Assembly: GCA_964409245.1 (NCBI GenBank) | Contig: CAYPCQ010000018.1 | Span: 1-64,000, forward strand | Reading direction: 5' to 3' | From: CAIMWS01 sp964409245 | GTDB taxonomy: Bacteria; Verrucomicrobiota; Verrucomicrobiia; Limisphaerales; UBA1319 | DNA: 64,000 nt | Shown here: positions 8,308 through 17,540 of the stretch, in pieces | How positions within the stretch are numbered: the first letter of the stretch is position 1 | How the letters are laid out: the number at the start of each line of letters is the position of its first letter | Notes under the pieces: model-generated | What the model saw: the letters and a program-made list of their open reading frames with translations, nothing else | The model's database searches: none | What the model was told of the DNA's origin: nothing | Position numbers and translations under genes: made by a program

Positions 8308-9366
8308 ATGAAAACCAAAGCCTATGCTCAAGCCGGGGTCGATATCGACCTCGGCAATCGCGTCAAAGCCACCCTGCCCCAACTGCTCTCCTCCACCCAT
8401 CGTCCCGAAGTGCTGGGCAAAGTGGGCGGTTTCGGAGGCTTGTTCGCCCTCAACGCCAAAAAATTCCGCCAGCCTGTGCTGGTGTCCAGCGTGGACGGCG
8501 TGGGCACCAAGCTCAAGCTCGCCTTCGCCATGGGCCAGCACGATACCATCGGCCAGGACTTGGTGAACCATTGCGTCAATGATATCGCGGTCTTGGGAGC
8601 TGAACCGTTGTTTTTCTTGGATTATATTGGCACGGGCAAGCTGGAGCCGAAGGTGTTCGAGCAAATCATCCAAGGCTTCGCCAAAGCCTGCGCCGAAAAC
8701 CGGTGCGCGCTCATCGGAGGCGAAACCGCTCAGATGCCCGGCTTTTATCAGACGGGTGAATACGATGTCAGCGGCACCATCGTCGGGGTGGTGGAAAAAC
8801 AGCGCATGATCGACGGCAAAACCATCCGCCCCGGTGACGCCCTGATCGGCCTCGCCTCCACCGGCCTGCACACCAACGGCTATTCCCTGGCCCGCCAGAT
8901 TTTCTTTGAAAAAATGAAGCTGAAAATTTCCAGCCGGCTGCCCGGCTTGGATGGCACGCTGGGCGAGGAGCTGCTGAAGGTGCATGTCAGCTACGGCCCT
9001 TTGATCCAAAAGCTCATCAAAAAGTTCAACTCCGCTTCAGCTCCCAAGGCGCCGGCGATCAAGGGGCTGGCCCATATCACTGGTGGCGGTTTCATCGACA
9101 ACATCCCCCGGGTGCTGCCCCGGACCTGCGATGTGCTGGTGAAAAAAGGCTCCTGGGATCCCCTGCCCATTTTCCAAATCCTGACCGAAAAAGGCGGCGT
9201 TCCGGAATCCGAACTTTACCAGGTTTTCAACATGGGCATCGGCATGGTGATCATGGTGGATGGCGGCCAGGCCGAGGCTGTTTTGCGGTTCGTCCGGCAG
9301 CAGAAAATGCCCGCCTGGCTCATCGGAGAAGTGGCCAAAGGCACCGGCCTGTCGAAAGTGGTCTGA
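8308..9366 (+). CDS. purM: Phosphoribosylformylglycinamidine cyclo-ligase (AIR synthetase)
   Basis: Fifth step of de novo purine synthesis: ATP-dependent closure of the imidazole ring to form aminoimidazole ribonucleotide. The 352-residue length is normal. Signatures include the N-terminal YAQAGVDID, SSVDGVGTK, HCVNDIAVLGAEPLFFLDYI and the GGETAQMPG loop of the PurM/PurL fold. It lies 22 bp downstream of the sugar isomerase gene on the same strand. No other pur gene is in the window, so the purine genes are scattered in this genome. Confidence 0.95.
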   Translation: MKTKAYAQAGVDIDLGNRVKATLPQLLSSTHRPEVLGKVGGFGGLFALNAKKFRQPVLVSSVDGVGTKLKLAFAMGQHDTIGQDLVNHCVNDIAVLGAEPLFFLDYIGTGKLEPKVFEQIIQGFAKACAENRCALIGGETAQMPGFYQTGEYDVSGTIVGVVEKQRMIDGKTIRPGDALIGLASTGLHTNGYSLARQIFFEKMKLKISSRLPGLDGTLGEELLKVHVSYGPLIQKLIKKFNSASAPKAPAIKGLAHITGGGFIDNIPRVLPRTCDVLVKKGSWDPLPIFQILTEKGGVPESELYQVFNMGIGMVIMVDGGQAEAVLRFVRQQKMPAWLIGEVAKGTGLSKVV

Positions 9367-9477
9367 GTTCGCGCGTCTGGGTGCAAAGAGGTTTGCCCGC
9401 CAGAAGTTTTTCCCAGCTGATGATGCAAGCAGCTGGCCGGGCGGGATTGGGCCAGTCTTAAAACATGGCAAACCGGT

Positions 9478-9597
9478 TCAGTCAAGAGCATTTTTCCATT
9501 CCGCTTCCAAGTGGCGGAGCAGGATCCACTCGTTGAGTTCGGATCGGTTGATTTGCTCTCCAGAAACCGCAAGCATGCCGCGGATGTCCCAGCCGGT
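9478..9597 (-). pseudogene. C-terminal remnant of a nucleotidyltransferase-like protein
   Basis: A 39-codon frame, open from an upstream stop (9598-9600) to TGA at 9478, translates to GWDIRGMLAVSGEQINRSEL and continues LRHLEAEWKNALD. This pattern (domain-like R-D-I-x-G-M-L, then S/G-x-x-I-N/D-x-x-x-L, then W-acidic end) resembles the C-terminus of small nucleotidyltransferase-fold proteins that commonly follow genes like the one at 9627. There is no start codon and no N-terminal catalytic domain. The assignment rests on memory of the family and is tentative. Confidence 0.4.
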
Positions 9598-9626
9598 TTA
9601 ATGGTTGGACAAAGATCGTGATTAAG

Positions 9627-9830
9627 TCAGCTTCTGGCATGCAGGAAGATACGGCGGACTTCGGCCTGGACCTGTTCCTCCGACCAGTCTGGATGCTGAC
9701 CTTGCAGGAACGCCGCCTTGTGCCGGCGCACGGTCCAATAAAGTTGGCGCGCCGCTTGCCAGCGTTGGGCAGGCGTCATGCGCCGCAACACCTCAATCTG
9801 CCCGGGGCTTGGTTGTTCGTCCCGCAACAT
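9627..9830 (-). CDS. Small helical protein of unknown function, likely partner of a nucleotidyltransferase
   Basis: A 67-residue charged, alpha-helical protein. The motif MTPAQRWQAARQLYWTVRR followed by QHPDWSEEQVQ and a terminal RRIFLHAR resembles a family of short proteins usually encoded directly upstream of a nucleotidyltransferase or AbiEii-like gene. Here the downstream partner appears to be decayed (9478-9597). No membrane segment or signal. It has its own ATG and is close behind the 721-residue frame on the minus strand, so it may be transcribed with it. Function is unknown. Confidence 0.6.
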   Translation of the reverse strand: MLRDEQPSPGQIEVLRRMTPAQRWQAARQLYWTVRRHKAAFLQGQHPDWSEEQVQAEVRRIFLHARS

Positions 9831-9891
9831 GAAACCAGCATCCGGTAATCCTCGGCGCTAAACAAGCTTTTGCGGTTCACAGCCCGCTCTT

Positions 9892-12027
9892 TCAGGCTCC
9901 GTTCTCCGTTTTTTCAGCCTTCGGCGCATAGCGGCGCAACAAATACCATTTGGCGGTCGCGGCCGGGACGGCAGTGCGCGGAGTGGCGCGCAAACCACGC
10001 TGGACGGCAGGAGAAGCATTGGTGCGGGACGCCACACTGACATCGGGCAGGGTGCTCGCGACTGGTGAACCGATCGGGCGGATGGGTTCCCATAGCAACC
10101 ACAAGTTCCCATCCCGGCGCTTCTCGACCACCGCCTGGCTGGAGGCTGTCTGGTAACGCCATTCGCATTCCAGGCGGGTGAGCCGAAGGTTGAAATTGCG
10201 GAATTCGCCGGGCAGGCTGTTCGGCGCAGTGCGGTAGCGGAACTGGCCGCTGGCGAGCTGGCCACCACTGACCCGGATATCCAGCCAGCTATGCAGGTCC
10301 GTTTCCCATTGCCCAGCCAATTCGTCAGGCGTCAGCGGAGGCACTGGATCAGCCGCCTTTTGCATTCCGCAGATGAAAGGATCCGTAGTTTCCTGATCCT
10401 GGTAATACAGGCCCAGGCTGCCGTCCGCCAGGCGCAGAAGGGTGGCCGTGCCGTTGTGATCCCCAGCCTGCCAGTCGAAGGAGGCCTGATACCCGCTGAA
10501 CTGGAGGTTGTTGATGGCGCCGGCCTGCAGTTGGTTGACATCGGCGTATTTCAAAGTTGCGCCCTGGATCTGGCTTCCTTCAAACTGCGGAAAATCCAGG
10601 TCGGCCAGGCGGCCGTTTTCGCACTTCCAAAGGCCCGGCAAATCTTTGGCCTGCAGTGGCGGGCGCTTTTCCCGGATCATGACCGAAGTGTCGCCGGGAC
10701 CGTTGGCGGGAGTAATAGCCAATAGAAACAGCCCTTTTTGCTTTTCCAAGACCCCGCGTCCGGATGCCGATCCGCCCCCCCCCCAGGCAAATTCCAACCG
10801 CGTGCGCAACAACCGGGGATTCCGCACTTCATACACCCGCAGGGCGTCACCACCGACCATTCGCAGGGAACCGCCCTGCGGCAAGGCATCGTTCCCCCAC
10901 TCCACGTCCAGCTCCCATTCCCGGCCAGCTTCACTCTTCCATAATCCAGCCAGTTCGGACTGGGTGACGGCCTTGGGCCGCAACAATAAGGTTGCCACCG
11001 GGCTGGGTATCTCCACCTGTTTCAAACGCCAAGTCCAATTCTCAAAGTCCAGGTGGAGGTTCAATTGCGGCAGCGATGCCTTGAATTCAATGGGCGTGTC
11101 CGCCTCTTGGGCGGTGGTCAGGATGCCGCTAAAAGTCAAATCCTCCAAAGCCGCCCGGAAGCTTTGTATCCCGGAAAAAAATCCGGCCTTGAATGCTCTT
11201 GCCTGGTAGCTGTGTATTTCCAAGGTGATGGGACCGCTTGATTTTTCCGAATCCGCAGTGAAGATGCTGGAATTGCCCCGGGTGGAAACGCTTTCCAAGC
11301 CGGCCGTCTTCAGCATTCCCAGCAATTCGGATTTCCGCAGGTGTTGCACAAAAGCGGCCGCCAGATCACCGGGGGTAAAAGCATTGGTCACCGTTGGATC
11401 CGCCTCCGGTTCCTTCACCGATTGGATGGTAGCCTGGCGGCTGATTTCCTTGTTCAAGGAGCCTAACGCCACCGGCCAATCCACCCATTTCACGGTTTGG
11501 GCGGAATCGCCGCGCACGATGGCGTTATGCAGGTAGCGCAGGCAGTAGTAGGGATAAAAAATGTAAAAAACCAACGCGACACCTGCCAAAAACGCCACGA
11601 TCATCAGGTTGCGCCGCTGGGAACCTGCCTCCGGCTGGGAACTCTCCTGGGACTCGTCATCCTCCAATTCAACGTCCTCTTCCTCTGTTTCAGCCACAGG
11701 AACTGCTGGACGGGAGATTACGGCCGGGGCTTTCTTTTTCGGCACCTCCACCCGGATGCGCGTGCCCTTCGGTATGGGCGGCAATATCGGCTGGCCGGAG
11801 ACGGACGGCACCGGGCTTTCGTCCATGGCCGGGGCTGGAGCGGCGGGCTTGGGCAGTTTGGCTTTCTCCTCAGGCTGGATTAATTCTCCCAGCAGATAGG
11901 CTGCTTCTGAATCCTCCAGGCAAACACTGTCTGATTCAATAAAACGTCCATCAGCAAGACCTTCCTCAATCTCCACCTGAGTATAAGGCCCCAGCTTTTT
12001 TCCGTCTCGCAGAATATAAAGATTCAT
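9892..12027 (-). CDS. Membrane protein with N-terminal GYF-like domain and DUF2939-like region
   Basis: A 711-residue protein anchored once in the membrane. The first about 45 residues (MNLYILRDGKKLGPYTQVEI and following) match the bacterial GYF_2 pattern, in which G-P-Y/F precedes a short helix. A proline- and acid-rich linker follows, then a single membrane helix at about 140-162 and, immediately after it, YYCLRYLHNAIVRGDSAQTV, the pattern of DUF2939. The rest is predicted extracytoplasmic, repetitive and tryptophan-rich with LAGxW units. The start at 12027 is chosen because it opens the GYF motif; the frame runs 10 codons further upstream. A run of ten C bases at 10775-10784 encodes glycines. 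Function unknown. Confidence 0.7.
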   Translation of the reverse strand: MNLYILRDGKKLGPYTQVEIEEGLADGRFIESDSVCLEDSEAAYLLGELIQPEEKAKLPKPAAPAPAMDESPVPSVSGQPILPPIPKGTRIRVEVPKKKAPAVISRPAVPVAETEEEDVELEDDESQESSQPEAGSQRRNLMIVAFLAGVALVFYIFYPYYCLRYLHNAIVRGDSAQTVKWVDWPVALGSLNKEISRQATIQSVKEPEADPTVTNAFTPGDLAAAFVQHLRKSELLGMLKTAGLESVSTRGNSSIFTADSEKSSGPITLEIHSYQARAFKAGFFSGIQSFRAALEDLTFSGILTTAQEADTPIEFKASLPQLNLHLDFENWTWRLKQVEIPSPVATLLLRPKAVTQSELAGLWKSEAGREWELDVEWGNDALPQGGSLRMVGGDALRVYEVRNPRLLRTRLEFAWGGGGSASGRGVLEKQKGLFLLAITPANGPGDTSVMIREKRPPLQAKDLPGLWKCENGRLADLDFPQFEGSQIQGATLKYADVNQLQAGAINNLQFSGYQASFDWQAGDHNGTATLLRLADGSLGLYYQDQETTDPFICGMQKAADPVPPLTPDELAGQWETDLHSWLDIRVSGGQLASGQFRYRTAPNSLPGEFRNFNLRLTRLECEWRYQTASSQAVVEKRRDGNLWLLWEPIRPIGSPVASTLPDVSVASRTNASPAVQRGLRATPRTAVPAATAKWYLLRRYAPKAEKTENGA

Positions 12028-12276
12028 TCGCGTCTTTTTCCCTTCCAGAGCTCGCAAAATTGATTTTCGGTTCCCTGCTCAATAATCCACTGTGCCATGC
12101 GGGCTATCCGCCTAAATTCGGCTCAACCACTCCACCGCGGTCATCCAAGCCGCCGGTATTCGGCAAAGCCCCCGGCTTGGGTAAACCCACTGAACAATAC
12201 TACAACCGTATATCAAAAGGAAACGGGGCACAATGGCTGGATAAAGCCAGCGATCTTTGCACGGATGCCTTTCGGA

Positions 12277-13275
12277 TCAATGCTTATGGCTGAAGCGCTC
12301 AAGATCTTTGATACGTTCAGCCTGTTCAGCCAGGTTGCGCTTCATTTCCTCCATGGCAGGCGTAATCAGCTGTTTGAATTCTTCCAGGCGCCGGAGGGCT
12401 TGAGCGCTGGCGAGCTGCTCAATGACCGTGGCGCAGGGAGTGCACAAAACCAGCCGGTGCTGGTCAATATCCACCACGGAAGCATCCTGGCCCAAATCCT
12501 GTATTACCCGCAGGGTGTAGGGGACCACGATGGCCGGGTAATTGGCAAAATGAACACCCTCGCCTTGATACTCCCGCCGGCAGACATAGCAACTGCGGCG
12601 CTGGTGCAAACACTCTCGCATCGTCCGGCTCTTCTCGATCCACCCCGAATCTCCCGCCTGCTGAAAAAACTCCCACGCGCGGGCCGCATGCCCAGCCGCT
12701 GCCTCCGGGCTTTCTGCCATGGTTTTTTGCATTTGCTGCCAATCAGCCATCCCCAGGTGGAAATCGCAGCGCGCTTGCCCAGTGGCCGGCAGCGTGTTTT
12801 CGGCCCGAAACGGGTAAGTCACCAATGGCTGCGCTCCCAGCTCTTTGAATATGCTGGCGGCATGGAGATGCGCCTGGGTGCGAGCCTCAGCATCGTTTTC
12901 GGGTAATTGTTTGATGGCAAGTTCAATCAACTGCCCGGCGATTTCCTGTGCCAACGGGATGGTGGACATGGTTTCGGTTTTGGAGCCAATAACCTCCAAT
13001 TCAGGCACTTGGGGTAAAATCCCCTGCAACGCATGCAGGCGATCCTCCGATCCGGTTGCCAGATAACCATACAAATGCGCGTTGGCCAGGGCGCGGCAGG
13101 CCATCTCCGGCCGATTATCTTCGGTGAGTTTCAAAGCCGCATGCTCAAACAAACCCGCGGCCTTTTCAAAACACTCCGGTCCCGCCAGAACACCTTTGTC
13201 AAAGGCCCGTTCATAATGCTCGGCGGAAGTCATCAGCCAACCGGTGGATTTCTTGAAGGAGTCCAGGATGCTCAT
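12277..13275 (-). CDS. Hypothetical protein with paired CxxC motifs
   Basis: A 332-residue, largely helical protein of unknown function. The N-terminal two thirds look like a TPR-type or helical-repeat region. The C-terminal third carries two Cys pairs, CYVCRREY and LVLCTPCA, which could bind one zinc ion, followed by a charged coiled-coil-like tail. The start at 13275 (MSILDSF) is preferred to the upstream in-frame ATG at 13332 because the extra residues are unremarkable. No signal peptide. It precedes the GYF/DUF2939-like gene on the same strand with a gap of about 250 bp. Confidence 0.6.
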   Translation of the reverse strand: MSILDSFKKSTGWLMTSAEHYERAFDKGVLAGPECFEKAAGLFEHAALKLTEDNRPEMACRALANAHLYGYLATGSEDRLHALQGILPQVPELEVIGSKTETMSTIPLAQEIAGQLIELAIKQLPENDAEARTQAHLHAASIFKELGAQPLVTYPFRAENTLPATGQARCDFHLGMADWQQMQKTMAESPEAAAGHAARAWEFFQQAGDSGWIEKSRTMRECLHQRRSCYVCRREYQGEGVHFANYPAIVVPYTLRVIQDLGQDASVVDIDQHRLVLCTPCATVIEQLASAQALRRLEEFKQLITPAMEEMKRNLAEQAERIKDLERFSHKH

Positions 13276-13434
13276 ATTAATCAATTCCTGTAGCGGCAGG
13301 GATTCCAAACCATCTACACACCGCCACTTCATCCAAAGGTCATTTCGTCCATTGATTCAATGCTTTGTATGGACTCAAAATAGCCCGGATGCGCGGCTCC
13401 TTTCAAGCCGAAAACCTGCACTGCTGAGCGCGCA

Positions 13435-14073
13435 TCATGAATTCTGATGCCAGGGTGAATTCAAACACGCCAGGCGATCTCTGACCACATCCTCCATGGC
13501 TTGCATCGCCTCGCCAAAATTCATCCGGTGAGCCACGGTATGTTTTTTCCGCTCGGCGTCGGGCAGTTCCACACAAATCAACTGCTCTTTTCGTTGGGCA
13601 AGCTTTTTGGCCACGTCCAGGGAAATCACCTCGTCATCCGGGCAATGAATAATCGTATCACATGTTTTTACCATGGGTAAAAACCGCTGACAGACTGGTT
13701 TTGCGGGCCGCAACGCAAGGTTGCGCCGGCCATATCGCGAGCGGGCAAAGGAACGGATCAAGGCTACGGCGATCCGGGCCAGATTCGCACAGGCGGGACA
13801 AATCAGGATGGCGGGAGTTTTGCCCCGGTTTAATTCCAAGGCCAATCGCGCGCCAAAACTGGCGGCCACGATCAAGTCAGGTTGATGGGGATCAAACTCC
13901 TTTTGGATGGGAGCCAGCGCACTGCGGCGGGAGGTGGCCACATAGGCCATCACCTGTGAAAAATACCGGACGCAACGCGGAGCAATGACCGTCACCCCGG
14001 GCAACTGACGCAACCGCTGGACTTTGCTGCCGCTCGGGCTTCCTCCATAGCCATGCAAATAGATGATCTTCAT
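13435..14073 (-). CDS. YqiA-like alpha/beta hydrolase (esterase)
   Basis: A 212-residue cytoplasmic protein with the alpha/beta-hydrolase fold of the YqiA esterase family. It starts MKIIYLHGYGGSPSG, with the oxyanion-hole HG, and has the nucleophile elbow VAASFGARLA, the acid loop IHCPDDEVI and a late histidine in KKHTVAHR. The elbow is A-x-S-x-G rather than G-x-S-x-G. Substrate unknown. It is transcribed divergently from the HzsA-like gene at 14130 across a 56-bp gap that must hold both promoters. Confidence 0.72.
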   Translation of the reverse strand: MKIIYLHGYGGSPSGSKVQRLRQLPGVTVIAPRCVRYFSQVMAYVATSRRSALAPIQKEFDPHQPDLIVAASFGARLALELNRGKTPAILICPACANLARIAVALIRSFARSRYGRRNLALRPAKPVCQRFLPMVKTCDTIIHCPDDEVISLDVAKKLAQRKEQLICVELPDAERKKHTVAHRMNFGEAMQAMEDVVRDRLACLNSPWHQNS

Positions 14074-14129
14074 ACGTCTCCCCCCTGATCCATGGTGGAC
14101 AAACCTGCTCCACGCGCTAGGATGCTGCC

Positions 14130-17100
14130 ATGAAAATCCACCAAGTGCTGCTGGAGCTTTTGCTGGTTGCCACTCTGCCGATTTCGCCGGTAACGGTCAA
14201 GGCCGCCGGCCTTCGCCAACCGGTTCCAACCCGCTCGACGCCGGAGGATCAACCACTTAATCTGGATGCCTGCGAAAAGCTGGTCAGGGAAGATTGGCTC
14301 CGCCAGTGGCAGTCACGGGAAAATCCGGATCGCCCGGCCACAACGTCTGGCGATGCGAGTGGCGCTTGCGATGGTGTGAAGGATGGCAAATATGGCTTTC
14401 ACACCGGGCAGGAGCCAAATCCGTGGTGGCAGGTTGACTTGGGGCAAACCGCCACAGTAGCCCGCATCGTGGTTTTCAACCGGCTGGATTACGCTCCCGG
14501 CCTGCATAACGCAGATCATATTCGGATCTTAAGCTCCACCGACGGCAGGCAATGGTCGTTGCGGCACGAGCAGGCGGGTCTCCATTTTGGCGGCATCAGC
14601 GGAGCCAAGCCACTGGAGGCAAGCTTCCCCCAGCCTTTGGAAGCGCGTTTTATCCGCCTGCAAATCCCGAGCCCCCAGCCGATATTCCTGCACCTGGATG
14701 AGGTGGAAGTTTATGGGGGAGAAGGAACCAATCTTGCCCTGCACCGGCCGGCGGATCAAAGCAGCCTTAGCCCGTGGTCGGTGGCCAAGAAACGCCCTCT
14801 GTCCGATAGCCAGCGGACTTTTCCCATCCAGGAATACCTGGCGCGTGGCCGCCGCCTGGCGGCCGATCTGCAACAGTCAGGACTGGACTGCCAGGTTCAT
14901 TTGAAAGCGTTGGAATCGGTGGAAAAGCGTTACTCCCAGCTGGGCGCCAAGGCCGATGTCACAGCCATGCAAAACCTCTACCTCGATTTGCGCCAGGCAA
15001 TCCGGCGGATGGCGCTGGCCAATCCATTGCTCAATTTCAACCGTCTGCTGTTCGTGAAACGATTCACCCAGGAAACCTATCCGGACGTCTGTTTGAACCA
15101 CATGCCTTGGGTTTCGCGCCCGGGTGGCGACCTTGCCATCCTAAGTTCCAACCCCGGCAAGCCACTTTTTTCAGCCCTGGCGGACTTCAAGGAAACGCGA
15201 AATTCCCAGCCGGGAGGGATTCCGAGGCCAACCGTGCAGCACCTCCTCCATGGCGCACTGGGACCGGGCCATGTGCATGGCATGGATTTGCGGTTCGACG
15301 CCTCGCGGATCGTGTTCGGTTTCGCCATGGCCAAAACCAGCCAGCCTCCGGATGGCTGGCTGGACCGGTCGCAAAGCTACCGCCTCCGCCGCACCGAGGA
15401 ACCAATCCATATCTTTGAAATCGGGATGGATGGCCAAAACCTGTGCCAACTCACTAGCGGTGAATGGAGCGATCTGGACCCCACCTATGCCCCCAATGGG
15501 GACATCGTTTTCGTTTCGGAGCGCTGCGGCACCTCGCTGCAGTGCAACGAATACGACAAGGACGAAACTAGCTGCAATCTTTACGTGATGAAGCCTGATG
15601 GCTCGCAAATCCGGCGGCTGAGTGTGAACAAGGATGGCGATTACCTGCCGCATACCTTGGACGATGGCACCATTGCCTATACCCGCTGGGAATATCACGA
15701 GCGCAGCTGGGCTTACATCCAGTCCATCTGGACCATCCGCCCGGATGGCACCGGCGCGGACGCGGTTTTCAAGCAACACTTTGTCAATCCTTGGGCCTTG
15801 GAAGAAACCCGTTCCGTGCCCGGCAGCCGGCAATTGGTGGCGGTCGCGGCGGGCCATCATACCCTGCCGGTTGGACCCATTGTCCTAGTGGACACCATGG
15901 CGGGCATCAATAATCCGCAGGGCATGACCATCGTGACCCCCAACGTGAAACCTCCGGAAGGCGGCATGGACGGGCTGCCAGTCCCGGAGGGCGGAGTGCT
16001 GGATGGCGGTGGATTTTACAGCCACCCCTGGCCTTTATCATCCAAGTATTTTCTGGTCTGCTATAACTACGGGAAGGAAACCGATGCCACCGGTTACGGG
16101 CTTTACCTGATCGATGTGTTCGGCAACAAGGAATTGCTTTACCGTGATCCTTCTATTTCCTGTTTCATGCCGATCCCCTTGCGGCCCCGCTCCCGGCCGC
16201 CAGTTTTTCCCGATGCCACGGACCCGGCCAGCGAACAGGCCACCTGCGTGGTGAGCGATGCCCGGTTCGGCTCCGAAGATTTAAGCCGGAACCAGGTCCG
16301 GTTCCTCCGCATTTCCGAGCCTATCGGCTGGCCCTATGACAACACCCTGGGAGGCCAGCGTTACGGTGAAGACCACGGGTATGGTGGACCGGATGCCGAG
16401 CGGAAAAACCTCCTGAACTGGACCCCAGTGCGGATTTTGGGGGATGTGCCGGTGGAAGCGGATGGCAGCGCCCATTTTAAAGTCCCGGCGGACACCGCTG
16501 TCTACTTTCAGCTCCTTGATGAAAACCGCCAGGAACTGCGCCGGATGCGCAGTTTCATCAGTTTTCAACCGGGTGAAGTCCGGGCTTGCGTCGGCTGCCA
16601 TGAATCCCGCCCGGGCACCATGCACCCGGCGGTCAAATCAGCGGCTGCCAATCGCTCCCCTTCCCCGCTGATCCCCGCGCCATGGGGCAGCCGTCCGGTA
16701 AACTTTCTTCGCGATATCCAACCCGTGCTGGACCAGCATTGCGTCTCCTGCCACCAAGGGCTCAAACCCGCCGGGAACCTCGATTTCAGCGGTGGATTAA
16801 CCTGCATTGATCCCAAAATCCCGGGTTACGGCCACAACCTGGCTTTTGAAACCATCATAAAAAGCAACCTGGTGTCCCGCTCCCGCGTGCGCGACCAGGA
16901 CGCCAGCATCACACCTCCCCTGGCTTATGGTTCGCACAAGAGCAGGTTGATTGCCTGTTTATCTGATAAAACCCATGCGGGGCGGGTGAAGCTAACCCGG
17001 GAGGATCGGTTGCGGTTGACCATGTGGATCGATGCCAACGCCCCCTATCACGACCAGTTCGTCAACAAACGTCCCGGCCAAAAGGCCTACGATCTCGCGG

Positions 17101-17423
17101 CCGATGAGGGCCTGCTTCGGCAGATTTCAGAAGTACACCAAAGGCGGTGTGCTCCCTGCCACAACGCCGGCGAAGTTTCCCGCCTCAGTTGGATCAACCT
17201 CAAAAAACCGGCGCAAAGCCTGTTCCTTAGCACACCTCTGGCCCGTGAGGCCGGAGGGCACGGCAATTGCCGGGCCACCGTTTACGCCTCATCGCAAGAT
17301 GCCGATTATCGCCTGCTTTATGATTCGGTGGAAGCTGCCGTTCAAAAAGCTTGGACCCGTCCCCGCCGCGACCTGGCCTCGCTAGCGGCCAATCCGCCCA
17401 AATCGACCCTGGCTGCTGAATGA
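14130..17423 (+). CDS. Secreted HzsA-related protein with discoidin domain, WD40-like propeller and three CxxCH motifs
   Basis: A 1097-residue exported protein. An N-terminal signal (residues 1-25, ending near VKAAG) is followed by a discoidin-like domain (about 65-200, with GFHTG and PWWQVDLGQ), a beta-propeller region with Asp-Gly repeats typical of TolB/PD40, and a C-terminal part with c-type heme motifs CVGCH (820), CVSCH (871) and CAPCH (1007). This layout resembles proteins annotated as related to the hydrazine synthase alpha subunit HzsA, common in PVC bacteria. There is no anammox context, so hydrazine synthesis is not inferred; a periplasmic electron-transfer or oxidoreductase role is. 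A paralogue with two hemes is at 56668. Confidence 0.78.
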   Translation: MKIHQVLLELLLVATLPISPVTVKAAGLRQPVPTRSTPEDQPLNLDACEKLVREDWLRQWQSRENPDRPATTSGDASGACDGVKDGKYGFHTGQEPNPWWQVDLGQTATVARIVVFNRLDYAPGLHNADHIRILSSTDGRQWSLRHEQAGLHFGGISGAKPLEASFPQPLEARFIRLQIPSPQPIFLHLDEVEVYGGEGTNLALHRPADQSSLSPWSVAKKRPLSDSQRTFPIQEYLARGRRLAADLQQSGLDCQVHLKALESVEKRYSQLGAKADVTAMQNLYLDLRQAIRRMALANPLLNFNRLLFVKRFTQETYPDVCLNHMPWVSRPGGDLAILSSNPGKPLFSALADFKETRNSQPGGIPRPTVQHLLHGALGPGHVHGMDLRFDASRIVFGFAMAKTSQPPDGWLDRSQSYRLRRTEEPIHIFEIGMDGQNLCQLTSGEWSDLDPTYAPNGDIVFVSERCGTSLQCNEYDKDETSCNLYVMKPDGSQIRRLSVNKDGDYLPHTLDDGTIAYTRWEYHERSWAYIQSIWTIRPDGTGADAVFKQHFVNPWALEETRSVPGSRQLVAVAAGHHTLPVGPIVLVDTMAGINNPQGMTIVTPNVKPPEGGMDGLPVPEGGVLDGGGFYSHPWPLSSKYFLVCYNYGKETDATGYGLYLIDVFGNKELLYRDPSISCFMPIPLRPRSRPPVFPDATDPASEQATCVVSDARFGSEDLSRNQVRFLRISEPIGWPYDNTLGGQRYGEDHGYGGPDAERKNLLNWTPVRILGDVPVEADGSAHFKVPADTAVYFQLLDENRQELRRMRSFISFQPGEVRACVGCHESRPGTMHPAVKSAAANRSPSPLIPAPWGSRPVNFLRDIQPVLDQHCVSCHQGLKPAGNLDFSGGLTCIDPKIPGYGHNLAFETIIKSNLVSRSRVRDQDASITPPLAYGSHKSRLIACLSDKTHAGRVKLTREDRLRLTMWIDANAPYHDQFVNKRPGQKAYDLAADEGLLRQISEVHQRRCAPCHNAGEVSRLSWINLKKPAQSLFLSTPLAREAGGHGNCRATVYASSQDADYRLLYDSVEAAVQKAWTRPRRDLASLAANPPKSTLAAE

Positions 17424-17477
17424 CGACTCTCAAGCCATCCTCAAGTTTCAGTTAAAGATTCTGGCATCCTGCCCTGG

Positions 17478-17515
17478 AAAAAAAGGCCCCGGCAAAACCT
17501 CTGTTTGGCCGGGGC
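17478..17515 (-). terminator. Intrinsic terminator of proS
   Basis: On the minus strand GCCCCGGC (17515-17508) pairs with GCCGGGGC (17493-17486), followed by a run of seven T residues at 17484-17478. It lies 26 bp past the proS stop codon and between two convergent genes. The plus-strand gene may also use the hairpin, but it has no T-run on that side. Confidence 0.82.
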
Positions 17516-17540
17516 GCCTATCACCATTGGTTTCCCAAGC

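Noticed and set aside
12097..12906. 269-codon plus-strand frame opposite the Cys-pair protein
   Set aside because: Antisense to the CxxC protein gene; no motif, signal or ribosome-binding site.
14130..17423. Anammox-type hydrazine synthase function for the HzsA-like protein
   Set aside because: No hzsB, hzsC or hydrazine oxidoreductase genes nearby and domain additions (discoidin) are atypical. Similarity is treated as distant.
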